Notes: generated by a model not told the origin, from the letters alone. DNA of 64,000 nt from Pseudomonas sp. FP2196 (GCF_030687715.1 NZ_CP117445.1:3709501-3773500); one strand, 5' to 3'; positions 41,877-50,956 are shown, counted from the stretch's first letter. Numbers and translations: made by a program.

Positions 41877-43248
41877 CGGTTGGCGCTCCTCCAGCAGCCG
41901 TTTGCTGGCGCTGTACAGTTCGTTGTTCGTGGCGTGGAGCGCGATCCTCATGGGGGTCATGTACTACGAGGTTTCCGGCTACCTCGACAACCTCGCCAAA
42001 CATTCGCTGATGCAACGTCAGCACCTGTTTTCGCACTTTCGCGGTCAGCAACTCGAAGAAGCGCTCGCCGCGAGCATGACCTTCGATATTCGCGGCATCG
42101 ACGCCTACGGCCTGTTCGACGCCGAGGGCCGCTACCTCGGCGGTGCCTTGCAACAACTGCCGGAAGGCCTGCCGCTGGACGGCAAGATCCACATGCTTTC
42201 CGAATGCGCCGACTCCGATGACCCGACCCTGCCCGCCGACAGTTGTGATGCCGTCGCGACGCAAACCCGTGATGGTCGCTGGCTGGTGCTGCTGCGCGAT
42301 AACGGCTCGCTGTTCGCAGTGACGCGGATCATTTTGCATGCGTTGTTCTGGGGCGTGTCGTTGACCATTCTGCCGGGGATCGCCGGTTGGCACCTGCTGC
42401 GGCGCCGCCCGTTGCGGCGCATTCGTGCGATTCAGGACAGAGCGCAAGCCATTGTGGCCGGGGACTTGACCCAGCGTTTGCCGCTGTCCAACCGCCGCGA
42501 TGAACTGGACATGCTCGCGGCCATCGTCAACGCGATGCTGGAGCGCATCGAGCGCCTGATGAACGAGGTCAAAGGCGTCTGCGACAACATCGCCCATGAT
42601 TTGCGCACCCCGCTGACCCGTTTGCGCGCGCAGTTGTATCGCATGCAGCAACAGGCCGGCGAAGGTTCGCAGGAAGCGGCGCAACTGGATCTGGTGCTGT
42701 CCGAGGCGGATACGCTGATGGCGCGGTTTCGGGGTTTGTTGCGGATTTCCGAGCTGGAGGATCGTCAGCGCCGTTCAGGATTTGTCGAACTGGACCCGGT
42801 GTTGCTGCTGGAAGAGTTGCACGAGTTTTACCTGCCGCTTGCCGAGGAAGGCGAACTGCGCTTCGAACTGCACATGCCGGAGACCTTGCCGCCGCTCAAT
42901 GGTGATCGGGCGTTGTTGTTCGAGGCCTTGGCGAATCTGCTGAGCAACTCGATCAAATTCACGCCAATCGGCGGCACGGTGATTTTGCGCGGGGTGAATG
43001 ATGCCGGGCACACACGCATTGAAGTGCACGACTCAGGCCCGGGGATTCCCGAAGCCGAGCGCGAGGCCGTATTCCAGCGTTTCTATCGTGCCGAGGGCGG
43101 GCAGCCGCAAGGTGGGTTTGGCCTGGGACTGTCGATTGTGGCGGCGATTGTCAGCCTGCATGGCTTCAATCTTGAGGTGGGCAGCAGTGATTTGGGTGGG
43201 GCGAAACTGGTGCTCGATTGCCGGCAGCGGTTGATTTCCCAATCCTGA
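41854..43248 (+). CDS. Sensor histidine kinase partner
   Basis: A 464-residue membrane kinase. Two membrane helices (about residues 17-37 and 155-178) bracket a periplasmic domain containing two cysteines (ECADSD and DSCDAV). HAMP, then HisKA with the phospho-His in NIAHDLRTPLTRLRAQL, follow; the HATPase domain has ANLLSNSIKF and DSGPGIPEAERE and GFGLGLSIV. It should phosphorylate the upstream regulator. The two periplasmic cysteines could form a redox-sensitive pair; this is a guess. Confidence 0.92.
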   Translation: MSLPNPSDGWRSSSSRLLALYSSLFVAWSAILMGVMYYEVSGYLDNLAKHSLMQRQHLFSHFRGQQLEEALAASMTFDIRGIDAYGLFDAEGRYLGGALQQLPEGLPLDGKIHMLSECADSDDPTLPADSCDAVATQTRDGRWLVLLRDNGSLFAVTRIILHALFWGVSLTILPGIAGWHLLRRRPLRRIRAIQDRAQAIVAGDLTQRLPLSNRRDELDMLAAIVNAMLERIERLMNEVKGVCDNIAHDLRTPLTRLRAQLYRMQQQAGEGSQEAAQLDLVLSEADTLMARFRGLLRISELEDRQRRSGFVELDPVLLLEELHEFYLPLAEEGELRFELHMPETLPPLNGDRALLFEALANLLSNSIKFTPIGGTVILRGVNDAGHTRIEVHDSGPGIPEAEREAVFQRFYRAEGGQPQGGFGLGLSIVAAIVSLHGFNLEVGSSDLGGAKLVLDCRQRLISQS

Positions 43249-43276
43249 ACGCCCGCTGAACTTTCAGATTGATGCA

Positions 43277-43316
43277 AAACCTGTGGGAGCTGGCTTGCCA
43301 GCTCCCACAGGGTTTT
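43277..43316. repeat. Compact family C palindrome, terminator-like
   Basis: AAACCTGTGGGAGCTGGC and its near-perfect complement sit back to back with a 2-base loop, followed by GGTTTTG. It looks like a family C REP pair that lost its spacer, and it sits between convergent genes where it could end both transcripts. Confidence 0.85.
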
Positions 43317-43328
43317 GTGTTGGGTCAA

Positions 43329-43739
43329 TCAGGCCGGGTAATTGGCCCGCAGGGCCTCTAAGCCGCCCTGGTAGATACCGCTGAACAGCGCCACCACTTC
43401 CTCTTCACTCACGCCTTTGGCGTTAAAGCGCCCGGACCACGTTACCCGTGCGCCCTGCCCTTGGGCTTCAACCTTGATGGTCGCCAGATAATCGGTGGCC
43501 GGGAACGGTGCCTGTTCAATCGAATAGCTGTAGGTCCTGGCGGCATTGTCGAACGCTTGCAGACGTTCGATCACCACGGCGCCATCGGCTGTTTGCAGGG
43601 TGCGTACACGCCCGCCGTCGCTCAGTTCACTGTTGGGAATGAACGGCAGCCAGTCCGGCAGCGTGTTGAAGCCGCCGATCAATTGCCAGACCTGATCGGC
43701 CGAAGCCGGGATATCGATTGTTGCGGATGCAGTTGCCAT
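43329..43739 (-). CDS. SRPBCC (START/Bet v1-like) family protein
   Basis: A 136-residue protein with the polyketide cyclase/dehydrase pattern: SATIDIPASADQVWQLIGGF, LPDWLPFIPNSEL and a C-terminal amphipathic helix (FSGIYQGGLEALRANY). This hydrophobic-pocket fold binds small lipophilic ligands. It is the last gene of the aldo-keto reductase/SDR/SRPBCC operon, 22 bases after the SDR. The ligand is unknown, but the context suggests handling of the same metabolite as the two reductases. Confidence 0.85.
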   Translation of the reverse strand: MATASATIDIPASADQVWQLIGGFNTLPDWLPFIPNSELSDGGRVRTLQTADGAVVIERLQAFDNAARTYSYSIEQAPFPATDYLATIKVEAQGQGARVTWSGRFNAKGVSEEEVVALFSGIYQGGLEALRANYPA

Positions 43740-43761
43740 AAAAACGTCTCTCGTCAGGAAT

Positions 43762-44559
43762 TCAGATTGTCAGGCTGTCGACCACACCACCGTCGACCCG
43801 CAGAGCGGCGCCGGTAGTGGCCGAGGACAGCGGCGAAGCGATGTAGGTCACCAGATGCGCGACCTCTTCGACATCGGCCACACGCTGGATGATCGAGGTC
43901 GGGCGCGCCTTGCGCACAAAGGCGTCGGCCTCGTCGCGCAGGTTACGGCCGGATTCGGCGGCGGCATCCTTGAGCATCTCTTCCAGGCCATCGGTATAGG
44001 TCGGCCCCGGCAGGATCGCATTGACCGTCACGCCAGTGCCAGCCAGACGTTTGGCCAGGCCATGGGACACCGCGAGGTTGGCGCTTTTGGTCACGCCATA
44101 ATTGATCATGTCGGCCGGCGTCGCCACCCCGGATTCCGAAGACAGGAAGATCACCCGGCCCCAGCCCTGCTCGACCATCGCCGGCACATAATGCCGCGAC
44201 AGGCGCACACCGGAAATCACGTTGACCTCATAGAAGCGCGCCCATTCGCTGTCCGGCGCGTCGAAGAAGTCGACGTCATTAAAGATGCCGAGGTTATTCA
44301 CCAGAATGTCGGCGCGCGGTTCGGCGGCGAAGAGTTTTTCCGCGCCTTCGGCGGTGCCCAGATCTGCGGTCAAACCGCGCAACTGTGCGCCCGGCACTTT
44401 CTGCCGAATGCTCGCCAATGCCTGCTCGACCTTGGCGGAGTCGCGGCCGATCACCACCACGGTGGCGCCGGATTCAGCCAGCGACTGACTGATGCCCAAA
44501 CCGATGCCCGCAGTGCTGCCGCTGACAATGGCGAGTTTTCCACTCAAATCAATCTTCAT
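43762..44559 (-). CDS. Short-chain dehydrogenase/reductase
   Basis: A 265-residue classical SDR. The cofactor motif is VSGSTAGIGLGIS (TGxxxGIG type, with a Ser for the first Thr), NNLG is the NNAG-type motif, and the catalytic residues lie in FLSSESG and INYGVTKSA (Tyr and Lys of YxxxK). An Arg after the second strand (VVIGRDSAK) suggests NADP(H). Its ATG overlaps the stop of the aldo-keto reductase by 4 bases. Substrate unknown. Confidence 0.9.
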   Translation of the reverse strand: MKIDLSGKLAIVSGSTAGIGLGISQSLAESGATVVVIGRDSAKVEQALASIRQKVPGAQLRGLTADLGTAEGAEKLFAAEPRADILVNNLGIFNDVDFFDAPDSEWARFYEVNVISGVRLSRHYVPAMVEQGWGRVIFLSSESGVATPADMINYGVTKSANLAVSHGLAKRLAGTGVTVNAILPGPTYTDGLEEMLKDAAAESGRNLRDEADAFVRKARPTSIIQRVADVEEVAHLVTYIASPLSSATTGAALRVDGGVVDSLTI

Positions 44560-45578
44560 GCTTTCACCTCATCGATTGGCAATGGTGCACGTTCGGACAC
44601 CCGTTTTGCGTCGCGCATGGCCTGCCAGAATCCAGCAGGAATGGTCGCCGACAATGCGGCCACGTCTTCGGCGATGCGCCCCGGTTTGCTGGCACCGGGA
44701 ATCACCGCAGCTACCGCTGGATGAGCCAGCGAAAATTGCAGGGCCGCGGCTTTCACATCAACGTTGTAAGCGGCAGCGATGCGTTTGATCTGCTCGACCC
44801 TGGCGACGATTTCAGGGTTGGCCTTCTGGTATTCGAAGTGCGCACCACCGGCCAGGATCCCTGAGCTGTAAGGGCCGCCAACGACGATTTCAACGTTCTG
44901 CGCCAGCGCCGCGTCCATCAGGCGTTGCAACGGGCGCTCGTGGTCGAGCAGCGTGTAGCGACCGGCCAGCAGAAAGCCATCCGGCTGCGCCTCGGTCAGA
45001 TCCAGCGCCAACTCGCACGGTTCGACCTTGTTCACGCCCAGGCCCCAGCCCTTGATCACGCCTTCTTCACGCAGACGGGTCAGCACTTTGAACGCACCAG
45101 TGCGCGCCTGATTGAAGTATTCCAGCCATTGATCACCGTAGAAGTCCTGGGCAATGTCGTGCACCCAGACGATGTCCAGGCGATCGGTTTGCAGGCGCTT
45201 GAGGCTGTCTTCGATTGAACGCAGGGTCGCGTCGGCACTGTAGTCGTTGACGATCTTGTTCGGGCGACCGTGTTCGAACACCCCGCTCTTCTCGCCCAGA
45301 TCGCGCGCGGCGGCGTCTTCGACTTCATCGAGAATCACCCGACCGACCTTGCTGCTCAGCACATAGTCGTCGCGTTTGTACTGCTTCAGTGCTTCACCGA
45401 GGCGGATCTCCGACAACCCCGAGCCATAAAACGGCGCGGTGTCGAAATAGCGCACACCGGCATCCCACGCGGCATGCACGGTGGCCTGTGCTTCTGCTTC
45501 CGGGATGGCGCGGAACATGTTGCCCAGTGGGGCGGTGCCGAAGCCCAGTTGGCCGGGCAGTTTGTCTTTCAAGCTCAT
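44556..45578 (-). CDS. Aldo/keto reductase, D-threo-aldose 1-dehydrogenase-like
   Basis: A 340-residue AKR barrel enzyme. The catalytic tetrad is visible: Asp and Tyr in YFDTAPFYGSG, Lys in LSSKVG, and His in IVWVHDI. Sequence around the N-terminus (LGFGTAPLGNMF) and the C-terminus (VIPGASKPGRIAED) resembles D-threo-aldose 1-dehydrogenase and pyridoxal 4-dehydrogenase. It is the first gene of a three-gene operon, divergent from a LysR gene 113 bases away that is its likely regulator. Confidence 0.9.
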   Translation of the reverse strand: MSLKDKLPGQLGFGTAPLGNMFRAIPEAEAQATVHAAWDAGVRYFDTAPFYGSGLSEIRLGEALKQYKRDDYVLSSKVGRVILDEVEDAAARDLGEKSGVFEHGRPNKIVNDYSADATLRSIEDSLKRLQTDRLDIVWVHDIAQDFYGDQWLEYFNQARTGAFKVLTRLREEGVIKGWGLGVNKVEPCELALDLTEAQPDGFLLAGRYTLLDHERPLQRLMDAALAQNVEIVVGGPYSSGILAGGAHFEYQKANPEIVARVEQIKRIAAAYNVDVKAAALQFSLAHPAVAAVIPGASKPGRIAEDVAALSATIPAGFWQAMRDAKRVSERAPLPIDEVKA

Positions 45579-45691
45579 TGGATTGTCCTCATTCGTTGCG
45601 GGGTCTGCGTGACCGTTGAGCAGATCCTAGATTGCGACACCGAGACCGTCCAAGACATAATGCGCAGCACTTGAGTCCCTATAGGTCTGAC

Positions 45692-46579
45692 ATGATCGAC
45701 ATTCGCCAATTGCGCTACTTCGTCGCCGTCGCCGAGGAAGAGCACGTCGGCCGCGCTGCCGAGCGACTGCATATTTCCCAGTCGCCGCTGAGCCGGCAGA
45801 TCGCCCAGCTCGAAGAGCGTCTGGGCCTGACACTCTTCGAGCGCAGCCAGCAGCGCATTCGTCTGACCCGCGATGGCCAGACCTTTCTCGCCGAAACCCG
45901 CGCCCTGCTGACCCACGCCAATCGCCTGGAATCCCTCGGCAAGCGACTGGGCCGGGGCGAAGAAGGCGGGTTGTGCATCGGCTACATCGAGAACGCCATG
46001 CACGCCGGCGTCCTGCCCAATGCCTTGCGCGTGTTGCGGGTGGATCGGCCGAATGTGCATGTCGCGCTGTACAACCTCAGCTCCGCCGAGCAACTGGAAG
46101 GCTTGCGACAGCGTAGTCTCGATATCGCGCTGGTGAGTGAGCCGCCGACCGATGACGATCCGGATCTGCTCGGATTTCAGGTACTCGATGACCCAATGCT
46201 GTTGGCGTTGCCGGAACAGCACCCGTTAGCTGGCAAAGCCTCATTGAGTCCAGAGGACCTGGCCGATCAGGAATGGATCGGCGTGCAGCCACGGCAGGAT
46301 GCGAGCGATGAGTTCGTCAGCGCGTGCATCCGTGCAGGCTTTACCCCGGATGTACGGATGCAGGCGACCGAACCGTTTACCGCGCTGGGGCTGGTAGCGT
46401 CAGGGTTGGGGATTGCCATGATCCAGAAGGGTTTGAGCCATAACGCCCCACCGGGGGTGGTGCTGCGCGAGGTGCCCTGGCTGGCGTTTACCACACCGCT
46501 GTGGGCGGCCTGGCACCGGATCAATTTGCGGCCGTTGGTGGAGACGTTTCGCAAAGTGCTGACAGGCGCCGCCCCCTGA
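45692..46579 (+). CDS. LysR-family regulator, divergent from the AKR operon
   Basis: A 295-residue LysR protein of the CbnR/BenM-like subgroup. The helix-turn-helix region reads LRYFVAVAEEEHVGRAAERL, then HISQSPLSRQIAQLEERLG, and the effector domain has the LSSAEQLEGLRQRSLDIALV segment typical of aromatic-pathway regulators. The ATG at 45692 matches the family start MIDIRQLRYF. It most likely controls the aldo-keto reductase/SDR operon opposite. Effector unknown. Confidence 0.9.
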   Translation: MIDIRQLRYFVAVAEEEHVGRAAERLHISQSPLSRQIAQLEERLGLTLFERSQQRIRLTRDGQTFLAETRALLTHANRLESLGKRLGRGEEGGLCIGYIENAMHAGVLPNALRVLRVDRPNVHVALYNLSSAEQLEGLRQRSLDIALVSEPPTDDDPDLLGFQVLDDPMLLALPEQHPLAGKASLSPEDLADQEWIGVQPRQDASDEFVSACIRAGFTPDVRMQATEPFTALGLVASGLGIAMIQKGLSHNAPPGVVLREVPWLAFTTPLWAAWHRINLRPLVETFRKVLTGAAP

Positions 46580-46601
46580 CGCCTGGAATGACGGGGTTCA
46601 C

Positions 46602-46688
46602 TGTAGGAGTTGCCGCAGGCTGCGATCTTTTGACTTTGATTTTTTAGAAACAAGATCAAAAGATCGCAGCCTGCGGCAGCTCCTACAC
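46602..46688. repeat. REPIN, family A
   Basis: Inverted arms TGTAGGAGTTGCCGCAGGCT and its complement with a 26-base centre, between two LysR genes. Confidence 0.92.
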
Positions 46689-46718
46689 TGAAGAATTCGT
46701 ACATCGGAGGCTTTGGGC

Positions 46719-47645
46719 ATGAACCGTAACGACCTGCGCCGCGTCGACATGAACCTGTTGGTGATTTTCGAAACGCTGATGTTCGAAAAGAACCTGACCC
46801 GCGCCGGGGAAAAACTGTTCCTCGGCCAACCGGCGGTCAGCGCTTCCCTCGCCCGCTTGCGCGATCTGTTCGATGATCCGCTGCTGGTGCGCAACGGCCG
46901 CACCCTCGAACCCACGCAACGGGCGCTGGCGATTCTCAAGGAACTGCAACCGGCGATGGACACCATCTCGGGTGCTGTCAGCCGCGCCAAGGATTTCGAC
47001 CCGCTGGCCAGCCGTGACGTGTTTCGCATCGGTCTGTCCGACGACGCTGAATTCGGCCTGCTGCCGCCGCTGCTCAAACAGCTACGCGAAGAAGCGCCGA
47101 ACGTGGTGGTGGTGATCCGCCGAGTGAATTTTCTGTTGATGTCGTCAATGCTCGCCACCGGGGAAATCTCCGTGGGCGTCAGTTACACCACCGAACTGCC
47201 GGCCAACGCGAAACGCAAAAAGCTGCGTGATTTGCGCTGCAAGATCCTCCGTGCCGACGACCGTCCCGGTGCGCTGACTCTCGACGATTACTGCGAGCGT
47301 CCCCACGCGCTGGTGTCGTTTTCCGGGGATCTGGGCGGGGCCATCGACAACGATCTGGCGCGGGTCAACCGTACTCGTCGCGTGGTGCTGGCAGTGCCGC
47401 AATTCGCCGGATTACGGGCGATTCTCGCCGGCACCGACATGCTCGCCACCGTGCCGGACTTTGCAGCGTGTGCACTGGTTGAAGGCAGCAACGGTTTGCG
47501 CGCCGACGACCCGCCGTTCGACATCGTCCCCTCGGAGCTGTCGATGGTCTGGAACGGGGTCAACGACAACGACCCTGCGGAACGTTGGTTGCGCTCGCTG
47601 ATTGCCCATCACATGTCGGCTCCGCTGCCGCTGGAGGCGCAGTGA
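46719..47645 (+). CDS. LysR-family regulator (NodD/PcpR-like subgroup)
   Basis: A 308-residue LysR protein with helix-turn-helix MFEKNLTRAGEKLFLGQPAVSASLARLRD (core NLTRAGEKLFLGQPAVS) and the DPLLVRNGRTLEPT segment of the NodD/LeuO-like subgroup. CGGAGG (46705-46710) sets the ATG at 46719; a TTG at 46713 is too close. The target is not evident, because the downstream DinB gene is convergent and overlaps it by 86 bases. Confidence 0.86.
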   Translation: MNRNDLRRVDMNLLVIFETLMFEKNLTRAGEKLFLGQPAVSASLARLRDLFDDPLLVRNGRTLEPTQRALAILKELQPAMDTISGAVSRAKDFDPLASRDVFRIGLSDDAEFGLLPPLLKQLREEAPNVVVVIRRVNFLLMSSMLATGEISVGVSYTTELPANAKRKKLRDLRCKILRADDRPGALTLDDYCERPHALVSFSGDLGGAIDNDLARVNRTRRVVLAVPQFAGLRAILAGTDMLATVPDFAACALVEGSNGLRADDPPFDIVPSELSMVWNGVNDNDPAERWLRSLIAHHMSAPLPLEAQ

Positions 47646-48162
47646 ACGCTTTGAAATTCGGGTCGACCTCGCGCAGATACACCGGCAGATCGGTCATCGG
47701 CGGCATCTGCGGAATTTCGAAATACATCTGGATCACCCAGCCACGGTGATAGCTGTTGTGGTTGATCACATGCAGGAAAATCGCCCCGGCGCTCATGCTG
47801 CCGCCGTCGCCGGAGACAAACTTGAAATCGATCTCGCGATTGAGTGAAGCCTCGGTCTGTTGCTGGCTCCAGGTGCAATACCAGCTATCGACTTGCTGCT
47901 GGGCCTGGCGCAACTCGCCGAGATCGGCGTGCACCAGGTCATGGGAGGACTGAAAGCCATGGTCTCGCCCCTCAAGGTGCGCCTGCCAGATGCGATCAAC
48001 CACGTAGATGTGGTTCAAGGTGCCGAGCATGGTCTTGAAGATCGTTTTGCGCTCCTGGGTGATTTCCTCCGGCGGCAGTGCTTCCAGGCTGTCGAACAAG
48101 CGTTGATTGGCCCAGATCTTGTAGTCAGCGAACAGATGGGCAGTGGCCAGGTTGATCATCAT
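47560..48162 (-). CDS. DinB/YfiT-like metal-dependent protein
   Basis: A 200-residue four-helix bundle protein. The putative metal ligands are His in GTLNHIYVVDRIW and the pair in HVINHNSYHRGW (HxxxH). DinB-like proteins include mycothiol- and bacillithiol-dependent transferases and many uncharacterised members. The core should end near REVDPNFKAF; the last 25 or so residues are antisense to the LysR coding region, which suggests loss of the original stop. The overlap of the two convergent frames is 86 bases. Confidence 0.83.
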   Translation of the reverse strand: MMINLATAHLFADYKIWANQRLFDSLEALPPEEITQERKTIFKTMLGTLNHIYVVDRIWQAHLEGRDHGFQSSHDLVHADLGELRQAQQQVDSWYCTWSQQQTEASLNREIDFKFVSGDGGSMSAGAIFLHVINHNSYHRGWVIQMYFEIPQMPPMTDLPVYLREVDPNFKAFTAPPAAAEPTCDGQSASATNVPQGRCR

Positions 48163-48269
48163 GAGGCTCCGCAGGCAAAAAAGGCTCCGCCTAGGATAGC
48201 CCGAGTTCGCGCGGGCGCGGTGGGGCCTGATCGTCGGTCACGATCTGCCCCCACAGGAATCGTGATGTG

Positions 48270-48938
48270 TCAGATCTTCTGCAGGTGAAGCTGACCGGCG
48301 CTGTCGACTTTGACGCTGATCGCCTCGTAACTGGCCAATGTCGCATGCGACGTTTCGAGTGGATGCTGGTGCGTCGTGGTGATGATCATCAGCGGCGCAC
48401 CGGCGGCTTCGGCGGCCTGGATGCCGACGGTAGCGTCTTCGAAAATCAGGCAGTCGCGCGGCTCAAGTCCCAGTCGTCTGGCGGCCAGAATATAACCGGA
48501 CGGATCCGGTTTGCCGGCCTTCACATCCTCGGCAGTGATCATCACCGCAGGCTCCGGAACTCCTGCCGCGGCCATCCGCCGCAAGGCCAGATCCCGCGGC
48601 GCCGAAGTGACCATGGCCCAGCGCTCGGCGGGCAGGCGCTTGAGAAACGCCGCGGCACCGGGAATCTCGACAATGCCTTCAACGTCGCCGATTTCCGCCT
48701 CGGTGATGAACGCCGCTTGTTCTTCGGCATTCACTCCCGGCAGGTTCAGGCGGTTGATGGTGTCGATGGCCCGCGCGCCATGAATGGTCGGCAAAAACGA
48801 TTCGACGTCCACGCCATGCCGTACGGCCCAGGCTGACCAGATGCGCTCGGCGGCGGCGATGGAATTGAGGACGGTGCCGTCCATGTCGAACAGGAACGCG
48901 CCGAACGCGCGGTCAAAAACACAATCGTGAGCAGACAA
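48270..48938 (-). CDS. HAD-superfamily sugar-phosphate phosphatase-like hydrolase
   Basis: A 222-residue HAD subfamily IA enzyme. The motifs are FLFDMDGTVLNS (nucleophile and acid Asp), VTSAPR (motif II), KAGKPDPSGY (motif III Lys) and FEDATVGIQAA (motif IV). It resembles 2-deoxyglucose-6-phosphate/sugar phosphatases such as YfbT and YniC. AGAGGA lies before a TTG at 48938, giving the start LSAHDCVF; the upstream ATG at 48989 would add 17 residues without a ribosome site. Confidence 0.85.
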   Translation of the reverse strand: MSAHDCVFDRAFGAFLFDMDGTVLNSIAAAERIWSAWAVRHGVDVESFLPTIHGARAIDTINRLNLPGVNAEEQAAFITEAEIGDVEGIVEIPGAAAFLKRLPAERWAMVTSAPRDLALRRMAAAGVPEPAVMITAEDVKAGKPDPSGYILAARRLGLEPRDCLIFEDATVGIQAAEAAGAPLMIITTTHQHPLETSHATLASYEAISVKVDSAGQLHLQKI

Positions 48939-49013
48939 AGGTTCGCATCCTCTGGCAATGGCAGTCAGGTTGGCCGGGCAATGTAGCATTGCCCGGCCGC
49001 GCCACCCAGCGTC

Positions 49014-49427
49014 TCAGTGCAGACGCGGTGCCTTGGACTTGAACGCGCTGTCCACACAGTCGAGCAATTGACCGATGGCCCAGGGCTTTTTGATAAACGC
49101 CACGGGGTACTTGACCCCGGACGTCTCCGGCGTTTCATAGCCAGACATGACCATCACCGGTTTGTCCGGCCAGCGGTCGCCCACCAGATTGGCCAGATCC
49201 GCACCGTTGAGGGTGCCGGGCATGGTGATATCGGTCAGCAGCAACGCCACTTCCGGCGCATGCTCCTCCAAATATTGTGATGCGGCGTCAGCACTGGTCT
49301 GCGGCTGGACCTTGAAACCTTCCTCCTGAAGAATTTCGCAGAGAAACTCCAGAATCAACGGATCATCCTCAACCACCAGAATCAATCCGTCAGGAAGGTG
49401 CGTGTCCGCCGTCGGTGTTGGGCACAT
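49014..49427 (-). CDS. Single-domain response regulator (CheY-like)
   Basis: A 137-residue stand-alone receiver. The acid pair is VVEDDPL, the phospho-acceptor is in LLLTDITMPG, the Ser switch in VMSGYETP and the Lys in FIKKPW. The KKPW ending is typical of receivers paired with hybrid or HWE-type kinases. GGGAG precedes the ATG at 49427. No kinase is adjacent, so its partner is elsewhere. Confidence 0.88.
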   Translation of the reverse strand: MCPTPTADTHLPDGLILVVEDDPLILEFLCEILQEEGFKVQPQTSADAASQYLEEHAPEVALLLTDITMPGTLNGADLANLVGDRWPDKPVMVMSGYETPETSGVKYPVAFIKKPWAIGQLLDCVDSAFKSKAPRLH

Positions 49428-49626
49428 GAAACTGCACTCCCTGAATTGCATTAACGATTTAGCGGCTTGAATCCGCTGCTTATCTGGTATGAGCAGCGGG
49501 TTCTGCAGAAATTCATTTTTGATACAGGTGTTTTCCGAAAAGTCGTTTTTGCCCATTGGCGACAGGCGTTCGCGAGGGCGTAATTGTGGTTAAAATGCCG
49601 GCCCTTTTGCTTGCCGACCGTGACCG

Positions 49627-50568
49627 ATGAACCCTGAAGCCCTTGCCACCCTCCACGCCCATTTGCTGCCCGCGCTCGCGGCGGCACCGAGCGAGACTCG
49701 CCGCCTGTTCCACGGCCGCGGACGTTGCTGGCCGGGGCTGGAGCAGTTGACCGTGGACTGGCTGCAAGGCGTGGTGCTGGTGTCGTTGTTCAAGGAGCCG
49801 GCGCCGGAACAGCTTGAAGACCTCAAGCGCTTGCTGCTGGACATCAGCGGTTCGAATGAGTGGCAACAGGCCGGCGCGCATACCTTGTTGATTCAGCATC
49901 GTTACCTGCCGCAGAGCACCGCCGAATGGCTGGTGGGCGATGAAATCGACGAAATGACCGTCGTCGAAGGCGGCTTGCAATACCGCGTTGATCTCGGTCG
50001 CAAGCAGAACGCCGGGCTGTTTCTCGACATGCGTTACGGGCGCAATTGGGTGCGCGAACAGGCAACCGGCAAGCGCGTGCTGAACCTGTTTGCCTACACC
50101 TGCGGCTTTTCCGTGGCGGCCATCGAAGGTGGCGCCAGTCATGTGGTCAACCTCGATATGTCACGCGCGGCGTTGAGCCGCGGCCGCGACAATCACCGTC
50201 TGAACGGGCATGACCTGAGCAAAGTCAGCTTTCTCGGCCACGATCTGTTCAAGTCCTGGGGCAAGGTGATCAACAGCGGCCCGTATGACCTGGTGATCAT
50301 CGACCCGCCGTCGTTTCAGAAAGGCAGTTTTCTGCTGACCAAGGATTACCAGCGCGTGCTGCGGCGTCTGCCGGAGTTGCTGACGGCTGACGGTGTGGTG
50401 CTGGCGTGCATGAATGATCCGGCGTTCGGCTCGGACTTTTTGATTGACGGCGTGACGCAGGAGGCGCCGAGCCTGCGCTTCGAACAGCGACTTGAAAATC
50501 CGCCAGAGTTCCCGGATATCGACCCGCAAAGCGGCCTGAAAGCCTTGGTCTTCCAACGCACCAGCTGA
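49627..50568 (+). CDS. Class I SAM-dependent methyltransferase (RlmI/RlmL-like domain)
   Basis: A 313-residue methyltransferase. The SAM motif reads KRVLNLFAYTCGFSVAAIEGGA and the catalytic motif IV is VIIDPPSFQKG; both match the Methyltrans_SAM family that contains 23S rRNA cytosine methyltransferases. No PUA domain is present at the N-terminus, unlike RlmI, so the RNA target is uncertain. It is monocistronic. The start is the first ATG, 5 bases after a short GACCG stretch; the ribosome site is weak. Confidence 0.85.
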   Translation: MNPEALATLHAHLLPALAAAPSETRRLFHGRGRCWPGLEQLTVDWLQGVVLVSLFKEPAPEQLEDLKRLLLDISGSNEWQQAGAHTLLIQHRYLPQSTAEWLVGDEIDEMTVVEGGLQYRVDLGRKQNAGLFLDMRYGRNWVREQATGKRVLNLFAYTCGFSVAAIEGGASHVVNLDMSRAALSRGRDNHRLNGHDLSKVSFLGHDLFKSWGKVINSGPYDLVIIDPPSFQKGSFLLTKDYQRVLRRLPELLTADGVVLACMNDPAFGSDFLIDGVTQEAPSLRFEQRLENPPEFPDIDPQSGLKALVFQRTS

Positions 50569-50584
50569 CACTACAAATATCCCC

Positions 50585-50671
50585 TGTAGGAGCTGCCGCA
50601 GGCTGCGATCTTTTGATCCTGCCCTTTTAAAAACCAGATCAAAAGATCGCAACCCGCCGCAGCTTCCTGCG
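50585..50671. repeat. REPIN, family A, one degenerate arm
   Basis: The left arm TGTAGGAGCTGCCGCAGGCT is intact, while the right arm (AAAAGATCGCAACCCGCCGC) has several changes, which suggests decay. Confidence 0.85.
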
Positions 50672-50771
50672 TATTTCAATTCGGGATGTTTAAAGGTTGT
50701 TTCGAATTTGCAGAACCTTCCCACAATGTTTTCAGGTTGTCCGTCGGACGTCAGGTCTCTAGCCTGTGCTC

Positions 50772-50956
50772 GTCGCTGCCAATTCAGTGACCGGGATTGG
50801 AAACCCCGACGTGAACCGAGCGCATAAGCGCCTTTCATAACGTATGCTTGCGCACCTTCAGTGTGTGCACTCCGTTATGGCGGCTGTGCGCGGGAGACCT
50901 TCGGGTCAACCGGGTTCTCCGTTCCCCGGGTTTCCAGCCTGCGTACAGCTGCCACC
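50772..50956 (+). ncRNA. Structured leader RNA upstream of DUF6124 gene, copy 2
   Basis: The same three helices as at 23.4 kb. GTCGCTG (50772-50778) pairs with CAGTGAC (50785-50791). TGCGCAC (50849-50855) pairs with GTGTGCA (50863-50869). GGCGGCTGTGCGCGGG (50879-50894) pairs with CCTGCGTACAGCTGCC (50938-50953) over 16 bp. A perfect GACC-UUCG-GGUC hairpin (50896-50907) lies inside the last. Shared unpaired blocks include CACTC before and ACCTNTTCGTT after the long helix. Confidence 0.7.
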
